From Bacteroidales bacterium (GTDB lineage Bacteria > Bacteroidota > Bacteroidia > Bacteroidales > P3), in assembly GCA_017962615.1 (NCBI GenBank), contig JAGCUZ010000028.1, forward strand, positions 1-64,000: 64,000 nucleotides of DNA, in the 5' to 3' direction. Position 1 is the first letter of the stretch, and each line of letters opens with the position of its first letter. Of the stretch, positions 1 to 7,715 are shown one piece after another. Below the pieces are notes generated by a model. That model worked only from the letters and a program-made list of their open reading frames with translations, was not told the DNA's origin and ran no database searches. The position numbers were made by a program, and so were the translations under genes.

Positions 1-46
1 CACCCTGAAAAAAACAAATTTTTCATAAAGAGTAAGTATATAGTTG

Positions 47-75
47 ATAAGGAGTTGGTCCGACCAACTCCTTAT
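47..75. repeat. Dispersed palindrome, copy 1 (degenerate)
   Basis: Two 14-base arms (core AAGGAGTTGGTC) flank a single central base. The left flank GTAAGTATATAG matches the longer copies near 21.8 kb and 59.75 kb, while the right flank has diverged, so this looks like a partly decayed member of the same family. Confidence 0.8.
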
Positions 76-165
76 GTACTCCTTATATTCTATAAATGTA
101 CTATTTATTAGAGCTGGGAGGTGGTGACGTGTGCGGGGTTGCTATATCAGGTATGGTTTTAGGGC

Positions 166-308
166 GCGTACCTCCGGCACGCTGTGCATTAGGGGTGCTT
201 AGACCCCAGACTGCGCTACGCTTGTCAGGGGTACTAAGAGCGCGTGCCGCTGGCACGCATGAGAAACATACAGCAAAGGCAACATTGTCGCGTACCGATT
301 GGTACGCA
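166..308. repeat. Cluster of three REP-like hairpins
   Basis: Hairpins with GCGTRCC and GGYACGC arms and 3-4 base loops lie at 166-182 (one mismatch), 242-258 (perfect) and 290-307 (perfect). The last is preceded by ATTGTC, as are related hairpins at 21975 and 28270. A GTCG tetranucleotide at the foot of a short hairpin resembles the layout of REP elements in other bacteria. That analogy is inference. Confidence 0.55.
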
Positions 309-360
309 GAGATGGGGTATTGCGTGAGGGAGACGGCCTTGGCGGGACCTGAGTGGTTAC

Positions 361-1500
361 TTAGAACTTGTTTTGCATCCAGATGGCGAAGAAGTAGTCG
401 CTGATGCGGTGGAAGCCGTCGACGGTGGCGAGAAATCCTTTTTCGTCGATGCCTTTGAAGGCGGACTGGACGGAGCTGGCGCTATCGAGGGCATATTTTT
501 TGATGAAGGCTGCCGATGTGACGGATTTCACTGTGCCCTCTTTTGCAATGGCTTGCAGCAGCAGTTTCTGGCGCGGCGGGAGCAGGGAGAGCTGCGATAT
601 ATAGACTCCTTCCTGCACGTCGATGATGTTCTGAAGGGCTGGCTCGATGCTTGTTGGTGTGCAGGTGTCGCCCTCGGTGGTGAGTGCAAATAGCTCGTTC
701 ATCATCATCTGCAGGTACCAGGTGGTGCCGTCGAAATTATCGTAAACTTGATGTACAACGTTCTTGTCGAGGTGTTTGCCGTATTGAGAAAAGAGTCGGC
801 AGGCGAAGTCGGCGTACACATCCCTGTCGAGCGGTGGCAAGTTCATCGGCTGGGCGCTTTGGTAGAAAGGCCTCGCTTTGGAGTGGAACATCTGGCTGAC
901 AGTGTGTTGCTTGCTGCCGCTGAAGATAAACGTGGTGTTGGTGCAGCTTTGTATCTTGCCGCGTAGCAGTGCCTCGACACGTTTTTCCTGAAATTCGGCA
1001 ATCTGCTGGAACTCGTCGAAGGCAACGAGGCAGGGCTTGTCGGCCGATTCGAGGTAGGAGAAGATCTCATCCAGAGTGGTTTCGGGGTTCTCGATGGCGC
1101 CGATTCCTAAGTCAAAGGTGGGCTCGCCGGTGACTGTGTTAATCTTGAAGCCTGGCCGCAGTGATTTGATAATCTGAAAGAAACCGTCCCAGTACTGGGC
1201 TTTTCGTGATTTCAAGCGTTCGAACACCTCTTTGCCTAAGATGTAGCACATCTCTTGCAGCGTGGAGGTTGCGTAGATGTCGATGAAGAAGGTGTGGTAG
1301 CGGTCGGCGATTTCCTGTTGCTGGAATAAATGGTGTATAAGTCCTGTCTTGCCCATCCTGCGGGGCGACACCAATACAACGTTACGTCCATTCTCAATCT
1401 GCTTGACAAGGAATGCCGTTTCCTCTTTCCGGTCACAAAACAACTCGTTCGGAATACTCTTTGAAACGATAAAAGGATTGTTTAATCTGCTGGTATTCAA
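361..1500 (-). CDS. AAA+ ATPase, archaeal-type ATP-binding protein
   Basis: A 379-residue P-loop ATPase of the kind often called 'archaeal ATPase' or ATP-binding protein. The Walker A motif SPRRMGKT is at residues 45-52 and the Walker B motif LVAFDEFQ is near 158-165. A FSGS sensor-like segment follows near 193, and the last ~80 residues look like a winged-helix domain. These proteins are frequent in Bacteroidetes and archaea, usually without a known role, so the substrate is unknown. It stands alone, 99 bp from the LRR lipoprotein gene. A Bacteroidetes -7 element (TATCTTTG) lies 48 bp upstream of the ATG, so it is probably transcribed independently. The family is secure; the function is not. 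Confidence 0.85.
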   Translation of the reverse strand: MNTSRLNNPFIVSKSIPNELFCDRKEETAFLVKQIENGRNVVLVSPRRMGKTGLIHHLFQQQEIADRYHTFFIDIYATSTLQEMCYILGKEVFERLKSRKAQYWDGFFQIIKSLRPGFKINTVTGEPTFDLGIGAIENPETTLDEIFSYLESADKPCLVAFDEFQQIAEFQEKRVEALLRGKIQSCTNTTFIFSGSKQHTVSQMFHSKARPFYQSAQPMNLPPLDRDVYADFACRLFSQYGKHLDKNVVHQVYDNFDGTTWYLQMMMNELFALTTEGDTCTPTSIEPALQNIIDVQEGVYISQLSLLPPRQKLLLQAIAKEGTVKSVTSAAFIKKYALDSASSVQSAFKGIDEKGFLATVDGFHRISDYFFAIWMQNKF

Positions 1501-1547
1501 TGGTTAATATTTTATTATGATTATAATTATTGCTTTTATAATAATTG

Positions 1548-1555
1548 CAAAGATA
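1548..1555 (-). promoter_or_regulatory. Promoter -7 element for the AAA+ ATPase
   Basis: TATCTTTG on the minus strand matches the Bacteroidetes TAnnTTTG element. No TTTG was found at the usual -33 distance. Confidence 0.5.
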
Positions 1556-1599
1556 ATAAAACTTTTTGACATGGAGGAGGATTGGCGGATATTTCGGCC

Positions 1600-2580
1600 T
1601 TATTTGTTTAGGTCGAAGTGTATCTTACAGTTGGGGAGCCATTCTTGGAACTGCCGTTTCTGCTCGTCGGTGAAGCGTTCGGAGGAGGGCTGTCGGGTTT
1701 CGATGTGCAGCTCTTGCAGCTTGGTGAGGTTCTTTATCTCTTCGGGCAGGTCGTTCAGCTTCGGGTTGAAGCTTACGTCGAGGTACATCAGGTTGGTGAG
1801 CTCGCCTATCTCTTTGGGGAGTGACGTCAGTTTATTGAAGTTCAGGATAAGTATGCGCAGGTTCTTCAGCTTGCCGATCTCGGGGCCTATGTGCTTCAGG
1901 CCGTTGGTGGAGAGGCTTATCTCGTCGAGCGTCGTCAGCTCGGCAAGCACCGGTGGGAATGTGTCGATGTGGTTGCCAAGCAGATTGATGGACTCAATCC
2001 TGTCGAGGCAGGCCAGTTTGGAGGGTAGATGTGTAAGGCCTTGGTCGGCCACGTCGATGCTCAGTACGTCGTGGCTGTGCTTGATGGCTGTCTTGAGGTC
2101 GGTGTATTCTTCGTATCCGCGGTTTTTGCGTATGTAGTCCCAATGGCTTTTGCCGAAGACAACCTCGACATAGAAGTTGTGCTCGATGCCGGTTGCCAGC
2201 TCTCTGCGTCGGCCTTGCAGCTGTTTGCCGTCGGCGCTCTGCGTACCGCTCCACACGAAGGCCACGCTGTCGTTGACAAACTCGCCGATGGCGAAGGTGA
2301 GGTCGCTGTTGAGCCGTCCGCCCATGCGGTACACCACGCTGGGGGTCTCGTCGTTGTGGTAGCTGCAGATAAGCGATGAGTCAAGCAGTCGCATCATGTT
2401 TATGGTGATGTTCTGCCGGCTGCCGTCGTTGGTCACATAATAGCCTTCGTATGAGTAGGTGGGGCAGAAGCCGTAGTTGTTGGGTGCCCGTTTGCCCTTT
2501 GTCGAGGAGGCGCATCCTGCCGTCAGGCATGCCGCAGCCACGAGCAGGAGCAGCGCAGGGGTGGTCGTGCGTGTATGCAT
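1600..2580 (-). CDS. Leucine-rich repeat lipoprotein
   Basis: A 326-residue predicted lipoprotein. The chosen ATG at 2578-2580 gives a basic start, a hydrophobic segment and the lipobox LTAGC with the modified cysteine near residue 22. An upstream in-frame start would add a low-quality arginine-rich segment lying inside the symporter gene and hide the signal. The C-terminal half carries about five LRRs of the LPxxIxxLxNLxxLxLxxN type (residues ~185-300). The middle part is a beta-rich region I do not recognise. The start codon is two bases after the sstT stop, so it is probably cotranscribed with sstT and the MutS-like gene. It is likely exposed on the outer or inner membrane. Partner unknown. 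Confidence 0.8.
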   Translation of the reverse strand: MHTRTTTPALLLLVAAACLTAGCASSTKGKRAPNNYGFCPTYSYEGYYVTNDGSRQNITINMMRLLDSSLICSYHNDETPSVVYRMGGRLNSDLTFAIGEFVNDSVAFVWSGTQSADGKQLQGRRRELATGIEHNFYVEVVFGKSHWDYIRKNRGYEEYTDLKTAIKHSHDVLSIDVADQGLTHLPSKLACLDRIESINLLGNHIDTFPPVLAELTTLDEISLSTNGLKHIGPEIGKLKNLRILILNFNKLTSLPKEIGELTNLMYLDVSFNPKLNDLPEEIKNLTKLQELHIETRQPSSERFTDEQKRQFQEWLPNCKIHFDLNK

Positions 2581-2582
2581 GG

Positions 2583-3812
2583 TTATTGCTGTTTTGCTTG
2601 TTTGCGGCGGTCGTGGTACTCGGCGGTGGCGGTGAAGAAGGCGTCGCCCGAGGAGTTGAGGGCGGTCTCGACGCTGTCTTGCACCACGCCGACGATGAAG
2701 CCTATGGCGACGGCCTGCATGGCCACGTCGGCGGGGATGCCGAAGAAGGAACATGCCATGGGAATGAGGAGCAGCGAGCCGCCTGCCACGCCCGAGGCGC
2801 CGCAGGCTCCGAGGGTGGCTATGACGCCGAGGAAGAGGGCCGAGGCGAAGCTCACGTCGACGCCCACGGTGTGGGCCACCGCCAGGGCGAAGACGGTGAT
2901 GGTGACTGCTGCGCCGTCCATGTTGATGGTGGCGCCCAGGGGGATGCTGACGGAGTAGAAGTCTTCTTCGAGTCCCAGCTTGCGGCAGAGTGCCATGTTG
3001 ATGGGTATGTTGGCGGCCGACGAGCGTGTGAAGAATGCCTGCAGTCCGCTCTCCTTGAGGCAGGTGAACAGGAGCGGGTAGGGATTACGGCGCAGCAGAA
3101 TGAAGGCTATGAGGGGGTTGAAGACGAGGGCGTTGGTAAGCATGCAGCCCACCAGCAGCAGGAGGAGGTGGCCGTAGGTGGTGAACACGGACAGGCCGCT
3201 CTCGCTCACGGTGGAGTACACCAGTCCCAGTATGCCGAAGGGGGCGAACTGTATGACCCACCGCACCACTTTGGTGACCACGGCCGAGAGGTCGTGCACC
3301 ACGTCGACGGTGGCTCTGGAGGCCATGGTCTTCAGCGACAGGCCTATGACGATGCTCCAGAAGAGTATGGCTATGTAGTTGGCGTTGGCTATGGCTGCTA
3401 TGGGGTTGGCCACCATGGAGGTGAGCAGGTTGGCGAACACGTCGCCCAGCGAGCCCGCCGTTGCCTCGACGACGGCCGTCTGGTCCAGCTCGAGGGTGAC
3501 GGGGAAGAGAAAGCTGCCCACCACGGCGCATACGGCGGCGATGAAGGTGGAGAGCATGTAGATGGCTATGAGCGACGAGAAGCGTCGGCCGAGCCCTTTG
3601 CCGGCTTTGGCCACCGACGATATCACCAGCACGGCCACCAGCACCGGCGCTATGCCTTTCAGCGCGCTGACAAAGATGCGGCCCAGTATGGCCACACCTG
3701 TCCATTGCGGGGCGGCAAGGCCTATGGCGGCGCCTATCAGCAGGCCGACGAATATCCTGAGCATCAAGCTTACGCTTGTGTATTTCTTCAGTAAAGACTT
3801 AATGATAGTCAT
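2583..3812 (-). CDS. sstT: Serine/threonine:Na+ symporter (SstT-like)
   Basis: A 409-residue secondary transporter of the dicarboxylate/amino acid:cation symporter family, most like SstT, which imports serine and threonine with sodium. It has eight or so hydrophobic segments, the N-terminal start typical of SstT (KKYTSVSLMLRIFVGLLIG) and the conserved NMDGAAVTITVFALA segment of HP2/TM8 that binds sodium and substrate (around residues 295-310). Length is normal for SstT (~400-415). Its ATG overlaps the stop of the MutS-like gene by four bases, so translation is probably coupled. Next to genes of apparent amino-acid fermentation, uptake of fermentable amino acids is a sensible role, but the substrate is not proven by sequence. 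Confidence 0.88.
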   Translation of the reverse strand: MTIIKSLLKKYTSVSLMLRIFVGLLIGAAIGLAAPQWTGVAILGRIFVSALKGIAPVLVAVLVISSVAKAGKGLGRRFSSLIAIYMLSTFIAAVCAVVGSFLFPVTLELDQTAVVEATAGSLGDVFANLLTSMVANPIAAIANANYIAILFWSIVIGLSLKTMASRATVDVVHDLSAVVTKVVRWVIQFAPFGILGLVYSTVSESGLSVFTTYGHLLLLLVGCMLTNALVFNPLIAFILLRRNPYPLLFTCLKESGLQAFFTRSSAANIPINMALCRKLGLEEDFYSVSIPLGATINMDGAAVTITVFALAVAHTVGVDVSFASALFLGVIATLGACGASGVAGGSLLLIPMACSFFGIPADVAMQAVAIGFIVGVVQDSVETALNSSGDAFFTATAEYHDRRKQAKQQ

Positions 3813-5215
3813 GGCTGTGGCGTTGAGTTTTCGCAGGCGAGGCGGGCTTCCTCAAGCAGAGCCTTGTCGGCGTTGAGGAGGGTGGCGATGCGGAGAGCCT
3901 CGTGGGGCACATGGTCGCCATCGTCGGGCTGCAGCGAGTAGTCGATGAAGCGGTTGATGCTCTGCGGTGTGATGGGTATGTTGTCCATATCCTCCACGAA
4001 GCCTTTCACGCGCAGACGGCGGCAGTCGACGTGCAGCTGGCTGTAGTGTGTGGTTATCAGAGCCATCCCGTTGCCCGTTGCCAGGAGGCGGCAGAGGGCT
4101 TGCACTATGGCGCGGCCTTCTATGGGGTTGGTGGTGCGTGCGGGCTCGTCGATGAGGATGAGGAGGCGTTCGCTGCGCGACCGTTGCAGGATGTGGCTTA
4201 TTTGCCCTATCTCGGAGGCGAAGGAGGAGAGGCCGTTCATCTCGTCCTGCGCGTCGCCTATGGAGGTCTCGACGTCGTCGACGGGCACAACCTGCGCCTC
4301 GTCGGCAGGCACGTAGAAGCCGTATTGCGCCATGAGCTGTGCCGTGGCGACGGTCTTGAGCAGCACCGTCTTGCCCGCCATGTTGGCGCCGGTTATAAGG
4401 GTGAGGCCGCTCCGCAGCTCGATGTCGACGGGCTGGTAGCGCAGCCCCAGCTCCTCGTTGCGAGCCTTGAGACGGGGGTTGTAGAGTCCTTTGTATGCGG
4501 TGCCTTCGTCGGGCCCGGCGAGGGTGGGGCGGCATAGGTGCCACCGCGTGGAGAGCTCGGCCTTGGCCAGCAGCACGTCGAGGTAGGCAAGGCGTTGCAG
4601 AGCTTTGTCCATGACGGCGGCGTGGGGCTGCAGCAGGTCGCACAGCCTTGTGATGACCTCGCGCTGCAGCTGCTCGTGCCGTGCCATGAGGGAGGCCAGC
4701 TCTTCGGGGCGGTCTTGCGCGGCCTTCATGGCGCGCCGCAGCCCTGGCAGGTCGGGGTGGTAGCTGTCGTATATGTAGAAATGAGGCACCTGCGTGCCGT
4801 CGGGGTCTAGTATGCCGAACGGCTCGTGAAGGTCGGGCAGGCCGAGTATGCCGTTGAACGGGTCGCCTATCTCGCTGGCGGCCTTGGCGGCGGTGAGGGC
4901 AAGGTGGGCGAACTTCTTAATCTCGAAGAGGTCCACCTCGGTAAGTACCTGATGTGCCGCCAGGGATGTGAGGGTGTTCTGTATGTCGTGCAGCTGCATG
5001 AGGCAGTGGCGCAGGTCGATGACGGGCTTGCGGCACCTGTCGTCGGCCAGCAGGGCGATTGCCTGCGCGGTGTTGTCGTATTCCTCGTTGAGGGCGCCGG
5101 CGTCGGCCAGCATGGGTTGGTGCAGCAGCATGCGGCGGCCTGCCGACGACATCAGCTCGAGCTGCTCGGTTACGTATTGCAAGCCTTGCGATATGGGTAG
5201 TCTTTCTTTAAGCAT
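3809..5215 (-). CDS. kamC: MutS-family ATPase, likely KamC-type aminomutase reactivase
   Basis: A 468-residue protein with only the C-terminal ATPase part of MutS. Walker A GANMAGKT is near residues 272-279, Walker B LLILIDEPARTTNP is near 350-363, and a MutS-type THYSQL segment follows. It lacks the mismatch-recognition domain, so it is not the replication repair MutS. MutS-like ATPases of this size accompany lysine 5,6-aminomutase genes in lysine fermenters and have been named KamC, a proposed reactivase ATPase for the B12 enzyme. A KamB-like gene at 6607-7614 and phosphate butyryltransferase at 7716 support this reading. It overlaps sstT by 4 bp and lies 4 bp after the BspA-like gene. The MutS fold is certain; the KamC role is inference. 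Confidence 0.7.
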   Translation of the reverse strand: MLKERLPISQGLQYVTEQLELMSSAGRRMLLHQPMLADAGALNEEYDNTAQAIALLADDRCRKPVIDLRHCLMQLHDIQNTLTSLAAHQVLTEVDLFEIKKFAHLALTAAKAASEIGDPFNGILGLPDLHEPFGILDPDGTQVPHFYIYDSYHPDLPGLRRAMKAAQDRPEELASLMARHEQLQREVITRLCDLLQPHAAVMDKALQRLAYLDVLLAKAELSTRWHLCRPTLAGPDEGTAYKGLYNPRLKARNEELGLRYQPVDIELRSGLTLITGANMAGKTVLLKTVATAQLMAQYGFYVPADEAQVVPVDDVETSIGDAQDEMNGLSSFASEIGQISHILQRSRSERLLILIDEPARTTNPIEGRAIVQALCRLLATGNGMALITTHYSQLHVDCRRLRVKGFVEDMDNIPITPQSINRFIDYSLQPDDGDHVPHEALRIATLLNADKALLEEARLACENSTPQP

Positions 5216-5219
5216 TGTC

Positions 5220-6515
5220 CTATTCTTTTACTGGCCAAACTATCTTGACGGCCTTGTGACGGCCCACCTTTATGATGTAAGCACCGCGTGCCGGCAGCGG
5301 TATCACGGTGCGCTGCGGTGCCGACAGGCGGCGGTACAGGCAGCGTCCCTGCAGGTCGTAGAGCAGCAGGGGCTCCCCCGCAGCACCCTCTACCACGACA
5401 TGCCCGTCGGCAGTGACCACGAGGCGGTGCGCCGGGGCGTCGGCACCCTCAATGCCGTCGGGGTGCAGGTACACGGTGTCGTGAATCACCAGCGTGTCGA
5501 TATACACGGTGTCGTGTATCAGGAAGGTGTCGATATAGACGGTGTCGTAGAAGTAGATGCTGTCGAATATGTAGCCAACGATGGTAGTGGTGTCGTGTAT
5601 GGTGTCGCGCACGAAGAGGGTGTCGTGCACCGCCACCGCCGTGGTGTCGTGCAGCGGCACGTATATGGTGTCGTGTAGCAGGCGAAGCACCGTGTCGTGC
5701 AGCACGGTGACGTTGCTGTTGGAGAAGTAGGCAGTTATTGTTGTGTCGGTGCTCACCACTATGCGGCGCGGGTTGTCGTGCACGAAGTCGCTCCAGCCCG
5801 AGAAGATCATCTGCCGGCGTGCTATGGCGGCGATGGTCACGGTGTCGCCCAGCGTGTAGACGCCGCTGCCGATGGTGGTTCCCAAGGTGTTGTCGCTCGA
5901 GAGGATGGTGAAGCGCCGCGCCACGTTGAAGGTGTCGGGCATGGTGGCTTCGCTGATGTTCTGGAAGAGGCTCCAGCCCACGGCAGTACGGTAGGCCGCG
6001 CTGCTGCCCGTGGGCACCACCAGGGTGGCCGAGGCGGTGGGGACGTTGTCGAAGACGCTGGCATTGCGTATGGTGGGTGGGACGGCCGCCTGTGCCACTA
6101 TGCGCGTGAGGTGCTGGCATCCTGCAAAGGCGTTGGTGGCTATGCTGTCGAGGGTGGTGGGCAGGTAGGCGTAGTTGAGCATGGAGCAGTTGCGGAAGGC
6201 GAGGGAGCCTATCACGCATACCCCTTCGGGCAGGTGGACGGCGGTAATCTGCGAGCAGCCGTAGAAGCAGCGCATGGCCAGCGCCCGCACGGTATAGGTG
6301 GTATTGTTGTAGGTCACCGTGGCCGGGATGACGACGCTGCCCGTCAAGGTAGTGCTGTAGCCTTCGGCGGGTGCAGTAACCTCTACATAGTTCGACGTGG
6401 ACGATACGGTGGTGTAGTGCAGCATGTGCCCCGACGGCGACAAGGCGCTGAACTCTATGGCGCCCGAAAGCTTGAATATCGTCAGGGTAATCAGCAGTGG
6501 TATTAGTCGTTTCAT
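5220..6515 (-). CDS. BspA-like leucine-rich T9SS surface protein
   Basis: A 431-residue secreted protein. The ATG at 6513-6515 begins a clear signal peptide (MKRLIPLLITLTIF). A longer frame upstream would place 21 polar residues before it. Residues ~60-170 are BspA-type LRR_5 repeats (RCFYGCSQITAVHLPEGV, NAFAGCQHLTRI). A divergent InlB-type module with GW...ITAYF follows (~195-265), then about 85 residues of repeated (I/V)HDT(V/I)Y units (nt 5460-5715). The last ~75 residues form a T9SS type A sorting domain (LYDLQGR, GAYIIKVGRHKAVKI). The C-terminal PxP start of that domain is weak. It is probably anchored to the cell surface. It sits oddly between the KamB- and KamC-type genes, 4 bp from the latter, so it may be cotranscribed. 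Confidence 0.8.
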   Translation of the reverse strand: MKRLIPLLITLTIFKLSGAIEFSALSPSGHMLHYTTVSSTSNYVEVTAPAEGYSTTLTGSVVIPATVTYNNTTYTVRALAMRCFYGCSQITAVHLPEGVCVIGSLAFRNCSMLNYAYLPTTLDSIATNAFAGCQHLTRIVAQAAVPPTIRNASVFDNVPTASATLVVPTGSSAAYRTAVGWSLFQNISEATMPDTFNVARRFTILSSDNTLGTTIGSGVYTLGDTVTIAAIARRQMIFSGWSDFVHDNPRRIVVSTDTTITAYFSNSNVTVLHDTVLRLLHDTIYVPLHDTTAVAVHDTLFVRDTIHDTTTIVGYIFDSIYFYDTVYIDTFLIHDTVYIDTLVIHDTVYLHPDGIEGADAPAHRLVVTADGHVVVEGAAGEPLLLYDLQGRCLYRRLSAPQRTVIPLPARGAYIIKVGRHKAVKIVWPVKE

Positions 6516-6568
6516 CAGTGAGTTGGTTGTTGATAGGTTGGATGTTGATAGGTTGATATGTTGTAAGG

Positions 6569-6614
6569 CGTCAGCCACTTATAACTTAAAACTTAGAACT
6601 TATAACTTATAAAT
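6569..6614. repeat. AT-rich gene-boundary element, copy 1
   Basis: On the minus strand it reads AAGTTCTAAGTTTTAAGTT-like sequence ending GTGGCTGACG. Close relatives lie at 29474-29521 and 31224-31267. The last codons and the stop of the KamB-type gene are inside it. Confidence 0.65.
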
Positions 6615-7614
6615 TACATTGCATTACGTCGTATACCGGTGTGCCGGTGGCTGAGGCCAGGGTCTCGCAGGCGGCGCGGCTGTCGAGGCGGTAGCCCTGC
6701 GGCGAGGTGGGGTTGAAGCTTATTGCCAGCAGGTTGCTGCGTTGCAGCACCAGCAGTTTGCCGCCTTTGCGCTGGAAGGAGGCCAGGGTGTCGGGCGAGA
6801 TGAACAGCTTGGTGAAGTCGCGCACTATCAGCGTGGTGGGTCTACTGTGGGCCGTCAGCAGCTTCAGCAGTCTGTCGCTGGCTGCTCCTGCCGAGAAGAA
6901 GGTGTCGCCATAGGCGAAGAGCTCTTTGTCGCTGCCCACGAGGAAGGCCGAGGCTATGTGCAGGTCGTGCGCCACCCCGTCGTTGTCGAGTGCCCACAGT
7001 CCTGAGTCTATGTTGTTTAGGGTGGCCTTGGTATCCTCGGGCACTTCGGGCAGGTTTATCAGTCGCTGCACGAAGCGGGTCTTGGATACCAGCTGCTGCA
7101 GGTTGGGCGACACCGCCGCGCCGGTGGCGAGGATGAGGGCGTCGGTCACCGTTGGCGAGGCCAGGCTGAGGCGCGAGAGGGCGCCGTCGACGATGGTCAG
7201 GTCGATGCCCGCCGCCTGCTGGGCGCTTATGAGCCGTTGCAGCCCCTCGGTGGTGGAGGGCCCCGACAGCAGTATCTTGCCCCGCGCCACCACGTCGGCG
7301 GTGACGAGGCGGCCCAGCGCGGTGCGCCGCTCGTCGACGTTGACGATTCTCGACACCAGCTGGCGGCCAAGGTAGTGCTTCTCGGAGGTTACGAAGCGCA
7401 TGCCGTCGTAGAGGGTGATTTCGGGCTTGGCGGTGGCGTACACGCTGTCGGTTTGCTCACCGTCGACACCTATCGAGGTGACAGTTATGCTCGGACCCGA
7501 CATCGTAGACAGACGTTTCAGCAAATAGTTCAGACACACTGTCTTCCCAGTGTTTTTCTCGAGCCCCACTATCGACAGGCTACGCTGTTTTATGACATCA
7601 TTTACAAACGGCAT
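6607..7614 (-). CDS. kamB: P-loop protein, likely KamB-type aminomutase reactivase subunit
   Basis: A 335-residue protein with an N-terminal P-loop, GLEKNTGKT at residues 17-25, in a Mrp/DTBS-like context (SLSIVGLEKNTGKTVCLNYL). The rest is an alternating alpha/beta protein with no further motif I can assign. Proteins of this type occur beside lysine 5,6-aminomutase and the MutS-like KamC in lysine-fermenting bacteria and have been named KamB. The KamC-like gene lies 1.4 kb downstream on the same strand, with one unrelated surface-protein gene between. Upstream is a Bacteroidetes -7 element TAACTTTG only eight bases before the ATG, so the message is probably almost leaderless. It is divergent from ptb. 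The P-loop fold is clear; the KamB assignment is inference from context and overall resemblance. Confidence 0.6.
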   Translation of the reverse strand: MPFVNDVIKQRSLSIVGLEKNTGKTVCLNYLLKRLSTMSGPSITVTSIGVDGEQTDSVYATAKPEITLYDGMRFVTSEKHYLGRQLVSRIVNVDERRTALGRLVTADVVARGKILLSGPSTTEGLQRLISAQQAAGIDLTIVDGALSRLSLASPTVTDALILATGAAVSPNLQQLVSKTRFVQRLINLPEVPEDTKATLNNIDSGLWALDNDGVAHDLHIASAFLVGSDKELFAYGDTFFSAGAASDRLLKLLTAHSRPTTLIVRDFTKLFISPDTLASFQRKGGKLLVLQRSNLLAISFNPTSPQGYRLDSRAACETLASATGTPVYDVMQCNL

Positions 7615-7621
7615 TGCTGTG

Positions 7622-7652
7622 CAAAGTTACGAAATATTCTTCATATCTCAAT
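7622..7652 (-). promoter_or_regulatory. Promoter of the KamB-type gene
   Basis: The minus strand carries ATTG (7649-7652), a 19-base gap and TAACTTTG (7622-7629), close to the TTTG-N19-TAnnTTTG consensus. The start codon follows at 7614. Confidence 0.55.
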
Positions 7653-7661
7653 ATTTTTTTG

Positions 7662-7669
7662 TATATTTG
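7662..7669 (+). promoter_or_regulatory. Promoter -7 element of ptb
   Basis: TATATTTG fits TAnnTTTG and is followed by a 46-base leader to the ptb ATG. No clear -33 TTTG was found. Confidence 0.5.
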
Positions 7670-7715
7670 CATTTCACGACATTATTATATCAATAACTAA
7701 AATTCACATAATAAG

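Larger units (their letters stand above)
1..360. other. Intergenic region with hairpins, no credible gene
   Basis: This stretch holds a palindrome at 47-75 and three GCGTACC/GGYACGC-type hairpins at 166-182, 242-258 and 290-307. A 102-codon plus-strand frame at 96-404 runs through these hairpins and into the 3' end of the ATPase gene on the other strand. Its product has no recognisable motif, so I do not call it. No promoter was recognised. Confidence 0.6.

Noticed and set aside
2451..3794. 447-codon plus-strand frame opposite sstT
   Set aside because: sstT motifs are clear on the minus strand; the plus product is Gly/Ala/His-rich without motifs.
3809..5215. Replicative mismatch-repair MutS
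   Set aside because: At 468 residues it lacks the mismatch-binding and connector domains of MutS (~850 residues).
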